Part shown: in pieces, positions 57,369-64,000 of the stretch
How positions within the stretch are numbered: the first letter of the stretch is position 1
Layout: the number at the start of each line of letters is the position of its first letter
Assembly: GCF_014257025.1 (NCBI RefSeq)
Contig: NZ_JACMSF010000004.1
Span: forward strand, 186,001 to 250,000
DNA: 64,000 nucleotides
Origin: Streptomyces cupreus
Lineage (GTDB): Bacteria > Actinomycetota > Actinomycetes > Streptomycetales > Streptomycetaceae
Reading direction: 5' to 3'
Notes under the pieces: generated by a model
The model's input: only the letters and a program-made list of their open reading frames with translations
What the model was told of the DNA's origin: nothing
Database searches by the model: none
Translations under genes and position numbers: made by a program

Positions 57369-58522
57369 GGGGTGGGTTTCTCCAGGGCTCGATGGGCCAG
57401 GGCTGCGACGGCGGCTGCGAGCAGGGCGGGCAGCAGCAGTGCGGTGGACAGGGTGGTGACGGTGGCGAGGGCGCCGATGAGGGCAGGTCCGGCGAGCAGG
57501 CCGAGGTAGCCGGTGACGGCGACCGTGGCCACGGCCCGTGGGCCGCCGACTCCGGCAGCCGTGATCAGGCAGGGAACGGTGATGGACAGGCCGAGCCCGA
57601 ACAGGGCCCAGCCGGCCAGCGCCAGCGGCGTGTTAGCGGTGACGACGCCGGTGGCAAGCCCGGCCGCGGCAAGGAGTGCGCCGGCCCGTACGACCGAGGG
57701 GGCGCCGAAGGCTGTGGTGAGCCGGTCTCCGGTGAGTCGTCCGGTGGCCATGGCCGCGCTGTAGAGGGCGAACGCGGCTGCGCTCACGGCCGTTGAGGCA
57801 TCCAGGCTGTGCAGGTGGACGGCGGCCCAGTCGGCTGCCGCTCCCTCCCCCAGCAGGCACGAGGCGGCCAGTGCGCCCAGCAGCCACAGCTTCCCGGAGG
57901 AGAGTGCTGGCCGCGCCTCGCTCTGCCCGGGGCCGGCGGGTGCATCTGGTTGATCCGTGCCGTTCAGGGATCGGGTTGCGGGGGCGGCAGCGAGCGCGGC
58001 GCATGTGAGGGCCAGGCCGGTGGCGAGGAAGAGGGTGTTGTGCGCAGTGTGGGCGGTGACGGCGGCCAGAACGGCTCCTACGAGGGCGCCGATGGAGTAG
58101 GCGGCGTGGAGCGAGGACATGATGGGTCTGCCGGCGGCGTTCTGGCAGCGCACCGCCGCGGAGTTGACGGCCACGTCCAGCACACCGTGCGCGATACCGA
58201 ACGCAAGGGCGGCGGTGAGGAGGGACGGCAGGCTGTCGCACTGGCCCAGGAGGGCGAGGCATACGGCAAGGCCGGCGGCGCCCGAGGTGAGCAGGGCAGG
58301 AAAGAGCGCTGGCTGGGCGAGACGTCCTCCAGCCTGGAGTCCTGCGACCATGCCGAGCGCGGCGGCCAGCAGTACCAGGGCCAGGTGTGCGGTGCTCAGG
58401 TGGGCGGCCTGCTGAACGGCCGGCATCCGGGCGCCCCAGATGGCCATCACCACGCCGAGGCCGAGGAAGTAGCCGGTCAGCAGGCCACGGCTGCGGCGGG
58501 CCGTGAGGGGTGCCGTCTTCAT
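57365..58522 (-). CDS. MFS exporter (YbjJ-like)
   Basis: ATG 58522 overlaps the ATP-grasp stop (ATGA) and gives 385 residues with about 12 transmembrane segments (LLTGYFLGLGVVMAIWGARMP, ALVLLAAALGMVAGLQAGGRLA, ...). The opening GLGVVMAIWGARMPAV and internal HAAYSIGALVGAVLA are typical of YbjJ-type MFS proteins. It is translationally coupled to the ATP-grasp ligase, which suggests it exports that enzyme's product. Confidence 0.85.
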   Translation of the reverse strand: MKTAPLTARRSRGLLTGYFLGLGVVMAIWGARMPAVQQAAHLSTAHLALVLLAAALGMVAGLQAGGRLAQPALFPALLTSGAAGLAVCLALLGQCDSLPSLLTAALAFGIAHGVLDVAVNSAAVRCQNAAGRPIMSSLHAAYSIGALVGAVLAAVTAHTAHNTLFLATGLALTCAALAAAPATRSLNGTDQPDAPAGPGQSEARPALSSGKLWLLGALAASCLLGEGAAADWAAVHLHSLDASTAVSAAAFALYSAAMATGRLTGDRLTTAFGAPSVVRAGALLAAAGLATGVVTANTPLALAGWALFGLGLSITVPCLITAAGVGGPRAVATVAVTGYLGLLAGPALIGALATVTTLSTALLLPALLAAAVAALAHRALEKPTP

Positions 58523-59784
58523 GCGAGGAAGTCCGCCCCCGTGCCCTGGCCGTTCTGGTCGGGAGCCACGTGGAAGGTGAGGGCGCGCAGCGCCTCCTGG
58601 CCGCGGTGCCGGGCGTCTTCGGCGCAGGCGCCTGTGGTGATCAGGAAGCCGATCCGGGCAGAGAACATGTCTCCCTCGGGCGGGAGCAACAGCCGGTCGC
58701 CGACGCTGCGCTGGAAGGAGATCTGCTCCAGCCACGGCTGCCGGGGACCGTCGAAGCGCAGGGCGGTGAGGGTGCCGGAGGTCTCGGGGTAGATCAGATG
58801 GATCGCGGCGGCCGAGCGCTGGGTGGGGGTGAGGTCGGGGGTGCGGTCGCAGGCGATGTCGGCCGCCACACGGGGCAGGTCGATGCCGGTGGCGAGGCGC
58901 ACCAGGTAGCCGATCAGGTCCCCTGCGATGCGGCCGTTGACCTCGATGAGCCGGGGCCGGCCGTGCACCAGGCGCATCTCGACGTGGCTGACGCCGTCGG
59001 TAATGCCGAGCGCGCAGAGCGTGGCCCGCGCCGCTGGGGCCACTACGTCGATCAGCGGGTCAGACGCGTCGACCGAGTGGGCGAGTTCTTCGAAGAACGG
59101 GGGTGCGCTGACAGTCTTGCGGGTGACCGCGACCACGGTGGTCTCGCCCCGGTAGGTGACGCACTCGACCGAGACCTCGGGTCCGTCGAGGTACTCCTCA
59201 ACCAGCACGCTCGTGCTCTCCGTCCCCAGGCCGGCGGCCCGGGCGGCGAAGTCGTAGGCGGCGGCGACCTGTTCGGGGCGGTCCACGCGGATCACGCCCA
59301 TGCTCGCCGCGTGCGCGGCGGGCTTCAGGACGACCGGGTAGCCGATCCGCTCAGCCACGACCTGCGCCTCCTGGCGGGTGCGCACGCTCACCGATGCTGT
59401 CGAGGGGACACCATGGCGGGCGAACAGGCTCCTCGCGGTGGCCTTGTTGCGGCATGCCTGCATCACCTCGGGCGCCGTGGTGGGCAGGCCGAGCTGGCGT
59501 GCGAGGCGGGCGACCGGGACGAGGTACCACTCGGTCCAGGTGAACACGCCGGCCAGTTCGTAGCGGTCGGCCAGGGTCCGGCCAGCGGCGGACAGCGCCG
59601 CCTGGTCGGTGGGGTCGGGCACAACCACGCAGTCCCGGATGAACGGCACCTCCCACGAGGGTTCATCGCTGGTGATCAGGACGACGTCGTAGGCGGCAGA
59701 CACGGACTCAAGGCAGTAGCGGCGATACGCCTCGGCTTCCATGTCGGCCGCAGCCACGACCAGGACGACAGGACGGTCGGACAA
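58519..59784 (-). CDS. ATP-grasp ligase
   Basis: This 421-residue ATP-grasp enzyme has an N-terminal Rossmann-like domain (RPVVLVVAAADMEAEAYRRYCLE), the ATP-binding loop YPVVLKPAAHAASMGVI, the strand LVEEYLDGPEVSVECV and the metal/ATP site HVEMRLVHGRPRLIEVNGRIAGD. The layout fits L-amino acid ligases / carboxylate-amine ligases of the BacD/carnosine-synthase type, which join a carboxylate (via acyl-phosphate) to an amine. Coupling to an MFS exporter supports production of a dipeptide or amide. Substrates unknown. Confidence 0.88.
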   Translation of the reverse strand: MSDRPVVLVVAAADMEAEAYRRYCLESVSAAYDVVLITSDEPSWEVPFIRDCVVVPDPTDQAALSAAGRTLADRYELAGVFTWTEWYLVPVARLARQLGLPTTAPEVMQACRNKATARSLFARHGVPSTASVSVRTRQEAQVVAERIGYPVVLKPAAHAASMGVIRVDRPEQVAAAYDFAARAAGLGTESTSVLVEEYLDGPEVSVECVTYRGETTVVAVTRKTVSAPPFFEELAHSVDASDPLIDVVAPAARATLCALGITDGVSHVEMRLVHGRPRLIEVNGRIAGDLIGYLVRLATGIDLPRVAADIACDRTPDLTPTQRSAAAIHLIYPETSGTLTALRFDGPRQPWLEQISFQRSVGDRLLLPPEGDMFSARIGFLITTGACAEDARHRGQEALRALTFHVAPDQNGQGTGADFLA

Positions 59785-59833
59785 GAAGGCTCCTCGGAGG
59801 ATGTGGTGGCGGATGGGTTGTGCCGGTCGTTGG

Positions 59834-60121
59834 TCACGGGCTGCGCCGACGGCGGACCTCGATGGCGCAGGCCCACTCCGGGTGCGCGTCGAGCAGCCGT
59901 CTCGCGTAGAGCGCGGTGTAGTTGTTGTTGAGGCCCTTCACGCCGCGCGGGTGGCGCCAACGCAGGGCCTCGAACAGCGCCTTCATGCCGCCCCGTGTCG
60001 CGCCGGTCGCGAGGCGCTGGACGGCGAGCCGCTCCAGAGCCCGGTACACCCAGGGGCGGCCGGCATTGAGGGCGTGGAACTGCTCGCTGAACGACGGCCG
60101 CCCCTCCGTGATGGTGGACAT
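59834..60121 (-). CDS. Small hypothetical protein, 95 residues
   Basis: This 95-residue protein (MSTITEGRPSFSEQFHALNAGRPWVYRALERLAVQRLA...GMKALFEALRWRHPRGVKGLNNNYTALYARRLLDAHPEWACAIEVRRR) has a helix-rich pattern ending in LNNNYTALYARRLLDAHPE, reminiscent of small phage/element proteins that carry a LNNxYxxxYAR motif. No function is known. It sits between the MFS gene and the ATP-grasp gene, with short gaps (33 and 49 bases), and is probably co-transcribed. Confidence 0.7.
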   Translation of the reverse strand: MSTITEGRPSFSEQFHALNAGRPWVYRALERLAVQRLATGATRGGMKALFEALRWRHPRGVKGLNNNYTALYARRLLDAHPEWACAIEVRRRRSP

Positions 60122-60154
60122 GAGCGACGAAGGCGCCTCTCGTGCCCGGGAGGG

Positions 60155-61381
60155 TCAGGCCGGCGATGTGCGCAGCGCGGGGAGGGTGCGCAGGCGGGCG
60201 AAGGCGACCGCGAAGCCGAGGGCCTGCAGGACGGCGCCAACGGTGATGGCGTGCCCGAGCTGCGCGGGTGGCACGGCCGCGACGAGCAGGCCAGCGGCGG
60301 GGAAGGGCAGCAGGAGCAGAAGGACCGTCACGGCGAGGGTGCTGCCGAACACCTCGGGCGGGATCAGACGGGAGCGCAGGGTACGGAAGACGACCGTGAG
60401 GCTCCCCTCGCCGGCCATCACGACAGCGACCAGGAGCAGGTAGCCGCGGTAGGTGTCGGCCTGGGCGACGGCGAACGTCGCTGCGGCTGCGACCGTGGCG
60501 GCCACGGCGCCGACCGGCCACAGGCCCCAGCGGTCGATCGCGCGGCGGGATGCTGTGATGGCGAGCAGGGAAGCGACGGCTGCGGCGGACCAGATAAGTC
60601 CGGCATCCGCGCTGGAGTGGTCCAGCGCGGTGACGATGACAACCGGCACGGCTGCTTGCAGGAGGGCCAATGCTCCGTTGGAGACGACCAGGCCGCCCAC
60701 CAGCCAGGCGAGGGCCGGCAGCGAACCCAGCGTTGCCCAACCCGCGCGCAGCCCTCGCTTGGCAGAAGCCACGCCAACCGGCGCCGTGCCCATGCGGGAG
60801 CTGAGTGCGGCAGCGAGGAGGGAAAGACTTGCGAGCGTGCCGAGCATGGCGGCCGGTCCGCCGTGCTCCAGCAACAGGCCGGAGACCGCTGGCCCGGCCA
60901 GAGTCGCGGTCTGGTCGATCCCCAGCAGGACGGACTGCACCCGGTGCGCCCTGTCGCCGGCCTTCCGGCTGGCCTCACTGCCGGCCGTTTCAGCCGCTAC
61001 GAAACTGAACTCGGTGAGTACACCGGTTGAGGCGGCGAGCAGCATCACCGTGACCGTCGCAGCCGGGGTTCGGGCTTCAAGGACGGTGAGAATGACGGCG
61101 GCGGCGAGCACGGCCAAGGCCCGCGCGAGGCAGGTGACACGGAAGATGCGGGCCGTGCCGTAGCGGTCGACGAGGGTGCCGGCCACGGTGAACGCCCCGA
61201 TCCTCGGGATCCACTCCAGCGCGAAGGCCAGCCCGGTCAGAGCCGCCGATCCGGTGGTGGCAAGGACGAGCAGGGGGATGCCGTAGGTGGTCATCGCGAA
61301 GGCGGCGGCATCCGCCCCGCGCGGCAGATAGATCCTGCGCCTGAGGCCGGCAGTGGAACGCCCCACGGCGTCCGGCGTCAC
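60155..61381 (-). CDS. MFS transporter
   Basis: GTG 61381 overlaps the preceding stop (GTGA) and gives 408 residues with ~12 transmembrane helices: IYLPRGADAAAFAMTTYGIPLLVL, GLAFALEWIPRIGAFTVAGTLVDRYG (the MFS loop 2-3 motif DRYGxxR), ..., VVFRTLRSRLIPPEVFGS. It belongs to the EntS/macrolide-efflux-like MFS group, which exports siderophores or antibiotics. A second exporter in the same operon suggests two steps or two products. Confidence 0.85.
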   Translation of the reverse strand: MTPDAVGRSTAGLRRRIYLPRGADAAAFAMTTYGIPLLVLATTGSAALTGLAFALEWIPRIGAFTVAGTLVDRYGTARIFRVTCLARALAVLAAAVILTVLEARTPAATVTVMLLAASTGVLTEFSFVAAETAGSEASRKAGDRAHRVQSVLLGIDQTATLAGPAVSGLLLEHGGPAAMLGTLASLSLLAAALSSRMGTAPVGVASAKRGLRAGWATLGSLPALAWLVGGLVVSNGALALLQAAVPVVIVTALDHSSADAGLIWSAAAVASLLAITASRRAIDRWGLWPVGAVAATVAAAATFAVAQADTYRGYLLLVAVVMAGEGSLTVVFRTLRSRLIPPEVFGSTLAVTVLLLLLPFPAAGLLVAAVPPAQLGHAITVGAVLQALGFAVAFARLRTLPALRTSPA

Positions 61382-61860
61382 GCGGCGACGCCGTGGTCGC
61401 CGCGGATCTGCGGGGGCTGGTGCGTGCAGACCCACTCGGCCAGCAGCCGGTGGACGCGGCCGAGTTCGGCGTCGGCCTCGCCCTCCGTGGGGCGAGGATT
61501 CGCGGCCGCCTCGCCCAGCAGGGCGAAAGTGTGGCGGATACGCCCGGCGAAGTCGCAGACCGACGCCGGGTAGTTGTTGCGCCGGGCCCAGCGGGCGGTC
61601 GCGTCGTAGAGGTCGGCAAGGTCCCCTCCGGCCGGGGTGAGCCCGAGGCCGGAATGCGAGCGGTCGAGGAGTCCGAGTGCGTCCGCCTGCTCGGTGGCCT
61701 GCCGGATCTGGTCCCTGGTGAGGTCCGTGAGGGTGCATGCCAGCGCGCGGGGCGGGATGGCCCCATGGTCGTCGATCTCGCTGACCAGGCGAATCAGGCC
61801 AGCCGAGGACAGCTTTGTACACGCGACCTGCAACTGCTGGGGAGAGAGGGCTGGCATCAT
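61378..61860 (-). CDS. Winged-helix regulator-like protein
   Basis: ATG 61860 overlaps the stop of the upstream gene and gives 160 residues. QLQVACTKLSSAGLIRLVSEIDDHGAIPPRALACTLTDLTRDQIRQATEQADALGLLDRSHSGLGLTP is a winged helix-turn-helix with the beta-wing RSHSGLGLTPAG. The C-terminal half is helical and may dimerise. It probably regulates the downstream transporter and ligase genes, with which it is translationally coupled. Confidence 0.75.
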   Translation of the reverse strand: MMPALSPQQLQVACTKLSSAGLIRLVSEIDDHGAIPPRALACTLTDLTRDQIRQATEQADALGLLDRSHSGLGLTPAGGDLADLYDATARWARRNNYPASVCDFAGRIRHTFALLGEAAANPRPTEGEADAELGRVHRLLAEWVCTHQPPQIRGDHGVAA

Positions 61861-62717
61861 CGGCGGACCCCTCCGGCCAACAGGGCGGGTATCGGGCGGG
61901 GCGCTGTGGCGTGGGAGAACAGGTCGCCGTTCTGCCAGGCCGGGCGATGGGCAGGCTGGGTCTGCACAGCGGGTGCCGGACGGGCGGAGGGGACCGGAAG
62001 CCGGGACGGGTGGCTGACCCACGTCCCAGGAGCGGTCATGGCCCTGCGATCCAGCCGGCCCCAGAGCGGGTGCCTCGCCGCGTGGTCCATCGGCCGTCCG
62101 GCAGCCCACATGGACAGCGCGCCGAAGACATGACCGAGTCCGTCACCGCCCGGCGAGAGGCGGTAGGGCTGGCCCTTGCCCGCGGTCACCACCAGGCCGT
62201 CGTCCATGAGCTGGCGCAGCGGCGGGTAGATGCTGGTCCAGTAGCCGTCGGGGATGACGATGCGGGCCAGGGCCCGGGCACTGACCTCATGACGGGCCTT
62301 GAGCACCCACAGGATTGCCGGAGCCTGCCGGCGGGTGAGGAGGGTGAGGCTGTCCTCGATCTGCTCGATCGCGGACAGCGACTGCTCCGGCTGCTCCAGG
62401 TGCTCCTCGGCCCAGGCGGCGATCGCCCCGAGCACCGGCAGGAGCTGTCGGCCGCGCTGGGTCAGGCCGTAGGTGACGTGGTGGGCGGAGTGCTCGGTGC
62501 GCTCGATGAGGCCGGCGTCGCACAGCGAGCGGATCTTCGGGTGCAGCTGACCGCTGTGGAGGTAGGGCAGCTTGTTCGCGATCTGCGTGTAGCGCTGCGG
62601 CGGCTCGTTCAGGGCCAGCAGGATTCGCACGTTCCAGCGCGGGGTGATCATGTGGAGGGCTTCGGTGACCCGGGCGACGTCGGCATCGACGGCGGGTGGC
62701 AGACCTGTGGTGGCCAA
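61857..62717 (-). CDS. HxlR-like winged-helix regulator with duplicated HTH
   Basis: This 286-residue protein begins with an HxlR-type winged helix, residues ~15-110 (ALHMITPRWNVRILLALNEPPQRYTQIANKLPYLHSGQLHPKIRSLCDAGLIERTEHSAHHVTYGLTQRGRQLLPVLGAIAAWAEEHL), in which the conserved GKW is replaced by TPRW. A second, more divergent HTH follows (RRQAPAILWVLKARHEVSARALARIVIP...LRQLMDDGLVVTAGKGQPYRLS). HxlR proteins respond to small electrophiles or ligands. It heads the minus-strand operon and is probably its regulator. Confidence 0.82.
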   Translation of the reverse strand: MATTGLPPAVDADVARVTEALHMITPRWNVRILLALNEPPQRYTQIANKLPYLHSGQLHPKIRSLCDAGLIERTEHSAHHVTYGLTQRGRQLLPVLGAIAAWAEEHLEQPEQSLSAIEQIEDSLTLLTRRQAPAILWVLKARHEVSARALARIVIPDGYWTSIYPPLRQLMDDGLVVTAGKGQPYRLSPGGDGLGHVFGALSMWAAGRPMDHAARHPLWGRLDRRAMTAPGTWVSHPSRLPVPSARPAPAVQTQPAHRPAWQNGDLFSHATAPRPIPALLAGGVRR

Positions 62718-62759
62718 AGGGGGGGACTCCTGGGTGAGGAAGGGCTTGGGCCCGATCGG

Positions 62760-63218
62760 TCAGCGGCTCGGGGCAGCGCTCACGGTCGGCACGGGCGGAG
62801 CGGGAACAGCACAAGGCGTGGAAGCGGTGGGCGATGCCGGCGCGTCCGTGCGGCCGAGGCTCTGCAGGACCGCTTGGGTGGTGGCGGCCTGGGTGTCGCG
62901 GGCAGCGACGGCTTCGGCGAGGCGGCGCGCGCAGTCGAAGATGTGCGACACCTCGAAGGTGCCGATCTGCCGCTCGGGATGGACGAGCTGCTTGAGCCGC
63001 TCGCGGTAGAAGGTGATGGTCTGCTCGGCGAAAGCGAGCCGGTCGTGGCTGCCAAGGAGGGCGGCGAGCATGCCGGGCGGCTGGTCCTGGGCGTGGGCTT
63101 CGAGGTCGGTCAGCGAAGCGCCGTACAACTCCTCGATGCGTGAGCCGATCTGGGCGGACGTGGGGTGGGGCAAGCGGCGGGGTCTTTCACGGTCGGCGCT
63201 CCCGGGCTGCCCCGGCAC
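62760..63218 (-). CDS. Hypothetical protein, 152 residues
   Basis: GTG 63218 overlaps the end of the upstream gene by 32 bases; TTG 63176 would remove the overlap and is equally possible. The core is helical and acidic-basic (SAQIGSRIEELYGASLTDLEAHAQDQPPGMLAALLGSHDRLAFAEQTITFYRERLKQLVHPER...HIFDCARRLAEAVAARDTQ), ending in an Ala/Pro-rich tail. It resembles, in pattern, the upstream 149-residue protein (EVFGAPVADLYETAAG versus ELYGASLTDLEAHA), suggesting a duplicated family. Function unknown. Confidence 0.65.
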   Translation of the reverse strand: MPGQPGSADRERPRRLPHPTSAQIGSRIEELYGASLTDLEAHAQDQPPGMLAALLGSHDRLAFAEQTITFYRERLKQLVHPERQIGTFEVSHIFDCARRLAEAVAARDTQAATTQAVLQSLGRTDAPASPTASTPCAVPAPPVPTVSAAPSR

Positions 63219-63636
63219 GCTGGGGTGCCGGGGCGGCGGTGGCAGGGGGCAGGGTGGTGGTGATCGTCTGCTGGGTCATGCGGACCGGTCGGGTCTGCTG
63301 GCCCGGCGGCGGCATGGTGCGCAGCAGGTCGCCGAGGGCGGTGCGGTAGCCGTCGCGGGCGCTGAGCGCCGCCTCCAGCCACTGCGCGTCCATCCGCAGC
63401 TGGTCCGCGGACAGCTCGTCCATGTCGTGCTCGGGCGCCATCGCCTCGTGCACGCGCTGGCAGATCCGGGCGACCTGTTCCTCGGCCAGGGCCAGGAACG
63501 AGCGGATCTCAAGCGCCCGGGTCAGCGCGGCGGAGGCGTCCGGGCCGGCGGCCGTCTCGTACAGGTCGGCGACCGGGGCGCCGAAGACTTCCCGGAGCCT
63601 GCCGTCTTGAGTGCAGGGCTTGTCGCGGACGTTCAC
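63187..63636 (-). CDS. Hypothetical protein, 149 residues
   Basis: GTG 63636 (AGGAG 7 bases upstream) overlaps the upstream stop (GTGA). The helical core LREVFGAPVADLYETAAGPDASAALTRALEIRSFLALAEEQVARICQRVHEAM...WLEAALSARDGYRTALGDLLRTM shares spacing and several residues with the next protein in the operon, and the tail is Ala/Pro rich. Possibly a paralogous pair of helical proteins. Function unknown. Confidence 0.7.
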   Translation of the reverse strand: MNVRDKPCTQDGRLREVFGAPVADLYETAAGPDASAALTRALEIRSFLALAEEQVARICQRVHEAMAPEHDMDELSADQLRMDAQWLEAALSARDGYRTALGDLLRTMPPPGQQTRPVRMTQQTITTTLPPATAAPAPQRAGAARERRP

Positions 63637-64000
63637 GGCAGGGCTCCTCGGCCGGTGGCGGGCGCCGTCGCGGGCCGGGCAACCGGCGCGCTGGTGGGCA
63701 CAGCCGGGCCCGGGCGGGACCGACGATTGAGGCGGGCCAGACGCTCGGCAGCGAGGTCCTTCTTCCCCGGAGCGTCGGGGTCAAGGAGCCAGCGCACGAC
63801 CAGGGCCCGCCCGTCACGCGTGGTCACGGCCGCATTGACGCGGTGAGCGAGGTCCAGCGTCGGGTCGTCTACCTCGCTGGGCTGCCTCTGAAGCGCGGCG
63901 AGGAGGTCGTCCTCGGCACGCCCGAGCGCCGCCTGGGCCTCGGTGAGGAGCCCGTGCCACTTGACGATGTCGGTGGCTTCGGGGTTCGCGTCCGGCGCTG
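63633..64000 (-). CDS. Hypothetical protein (5' partial)
   Basis: The frame runs off the window edge on the minus strand; the visible 121 residues include TDIVKWHGLLTEAQAALGRAEDDLLAALQRQPSEVDDPTLDLAHRVNAAVTTRDGRALVVRWLLDPDAPGKKDLAAERLARLNRRSR. It is alpha-helical and charged with no recognised motif. It is translationally coupled to the next gene by a GTGA overlap, so it heads or belongs to the same operon. Confidence 0.65.
   Translation of the reverse strand, partial: APDANPEATDIVKWHGLLTEAQAALGRAEDDLLAALQRQPSEVDDPTLDLAHRVNAAVTTRDGRALVVRWLLDPDAPGKKDLAAERLARLNRRSRPGPAVPTSAPVARPATAPATGRGALP

Overview
The window is high-GC actinobacterial DNA, most likely from Streptomyces or a close relative. 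Supporting signs are very GC-rich third codon positions, frequent GTG/TTG starts with purine-rich Shine-Dalgarno sites, many 4-base ATGA/GTGA gene overlaps, a WhiB-type protein, two DUF317 proteins, a cell-wall protein with an LAXTG sortase-E type signal, and XRE regulators carrying TPR-like tails. There is no rRNA, tRNA or ribosomal operon, and the gene content is accessory throughout. It could be a chromosome arm carrying an integrated element or a linear plasmid. No integrase, transposase, FtsK/TraB-type pump or telomere gene is visible.

Region 1 (1-10081) looks like a compact uncharacterised biosynthetic cluster. It encodes a degenerate kinase-like domain fused to a group II PLP decarboxylase (cut by the window edge), a nucleotidyltransferase, a PHP phosphoesterase, a sulfotransferase, a second nucleotidyltransferase-like protein, a complete arginyl-tRNA synthetase (convergent), a MurG-like glycosyltransferase with an extra C-terminal domain, a 73-residue protein and a PhyH-type Fe(II)/2-oxoglutarate dioxygenase. 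No PKS or NRPS core is present.

Region 2 (10078-33494) holds acetyltransferases, several antibiotic-kinase-fold phosphotransferases, a hexapeptide acyltransferase, YdcF, HD and HAD proteins, and two zinc-ribbon XRE/TPR regulators. It also holds two tandem-HTH LuxR-like paralogues about 12 kb apart, an amino-acid/amine permease with a glutamine-synthetase-like ligase, a methyltransferase, a TauD remnant, an ABC exporter and two broken Nudix genes. Five copies of a 16-bp palindrome (NATYAC-N4-GTGATM) lie upstream of regulator and kinase genes here and suggest a local regulon.

Region 3 (33549-37092) is an XRE regulator / ImmA-type metalloprotease / two-membrane-protein operon. A phage-like control region with three matching 16-bp operators lies upstream of it.

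Region 4 (37093-49340) is the backbone of a mobilisable element: an O-like winged-helix protein whose gene contains iteron-like repeats, a WhiB protein, a membrane protein whose gene contains twelve GGGGACCG octamers, MobC with an oriT-like hairpin, a relaxase, DUF317 and small companion genes. Two of its genes appear to use non-standard start codons (ATC, CTG) placed behind perfect Shine-Dalgarno sites.

Region 5 (49341-64000) carries cargo. This comprises an 864-residue protein with a GIY-YIG (T5orf172-like) nuclease domain, an MFS exporter behind a perfect match to the PafBC DNA-damage promoter motif, a sortase-anchored SpaA-domain protein, a second DUF317 gene, and a long minus-strand operon of two HTH regulators, two MFS transporters, an ATP-grasp ligase and a HAD hydrolase that could make and export a small peptide-like compound.
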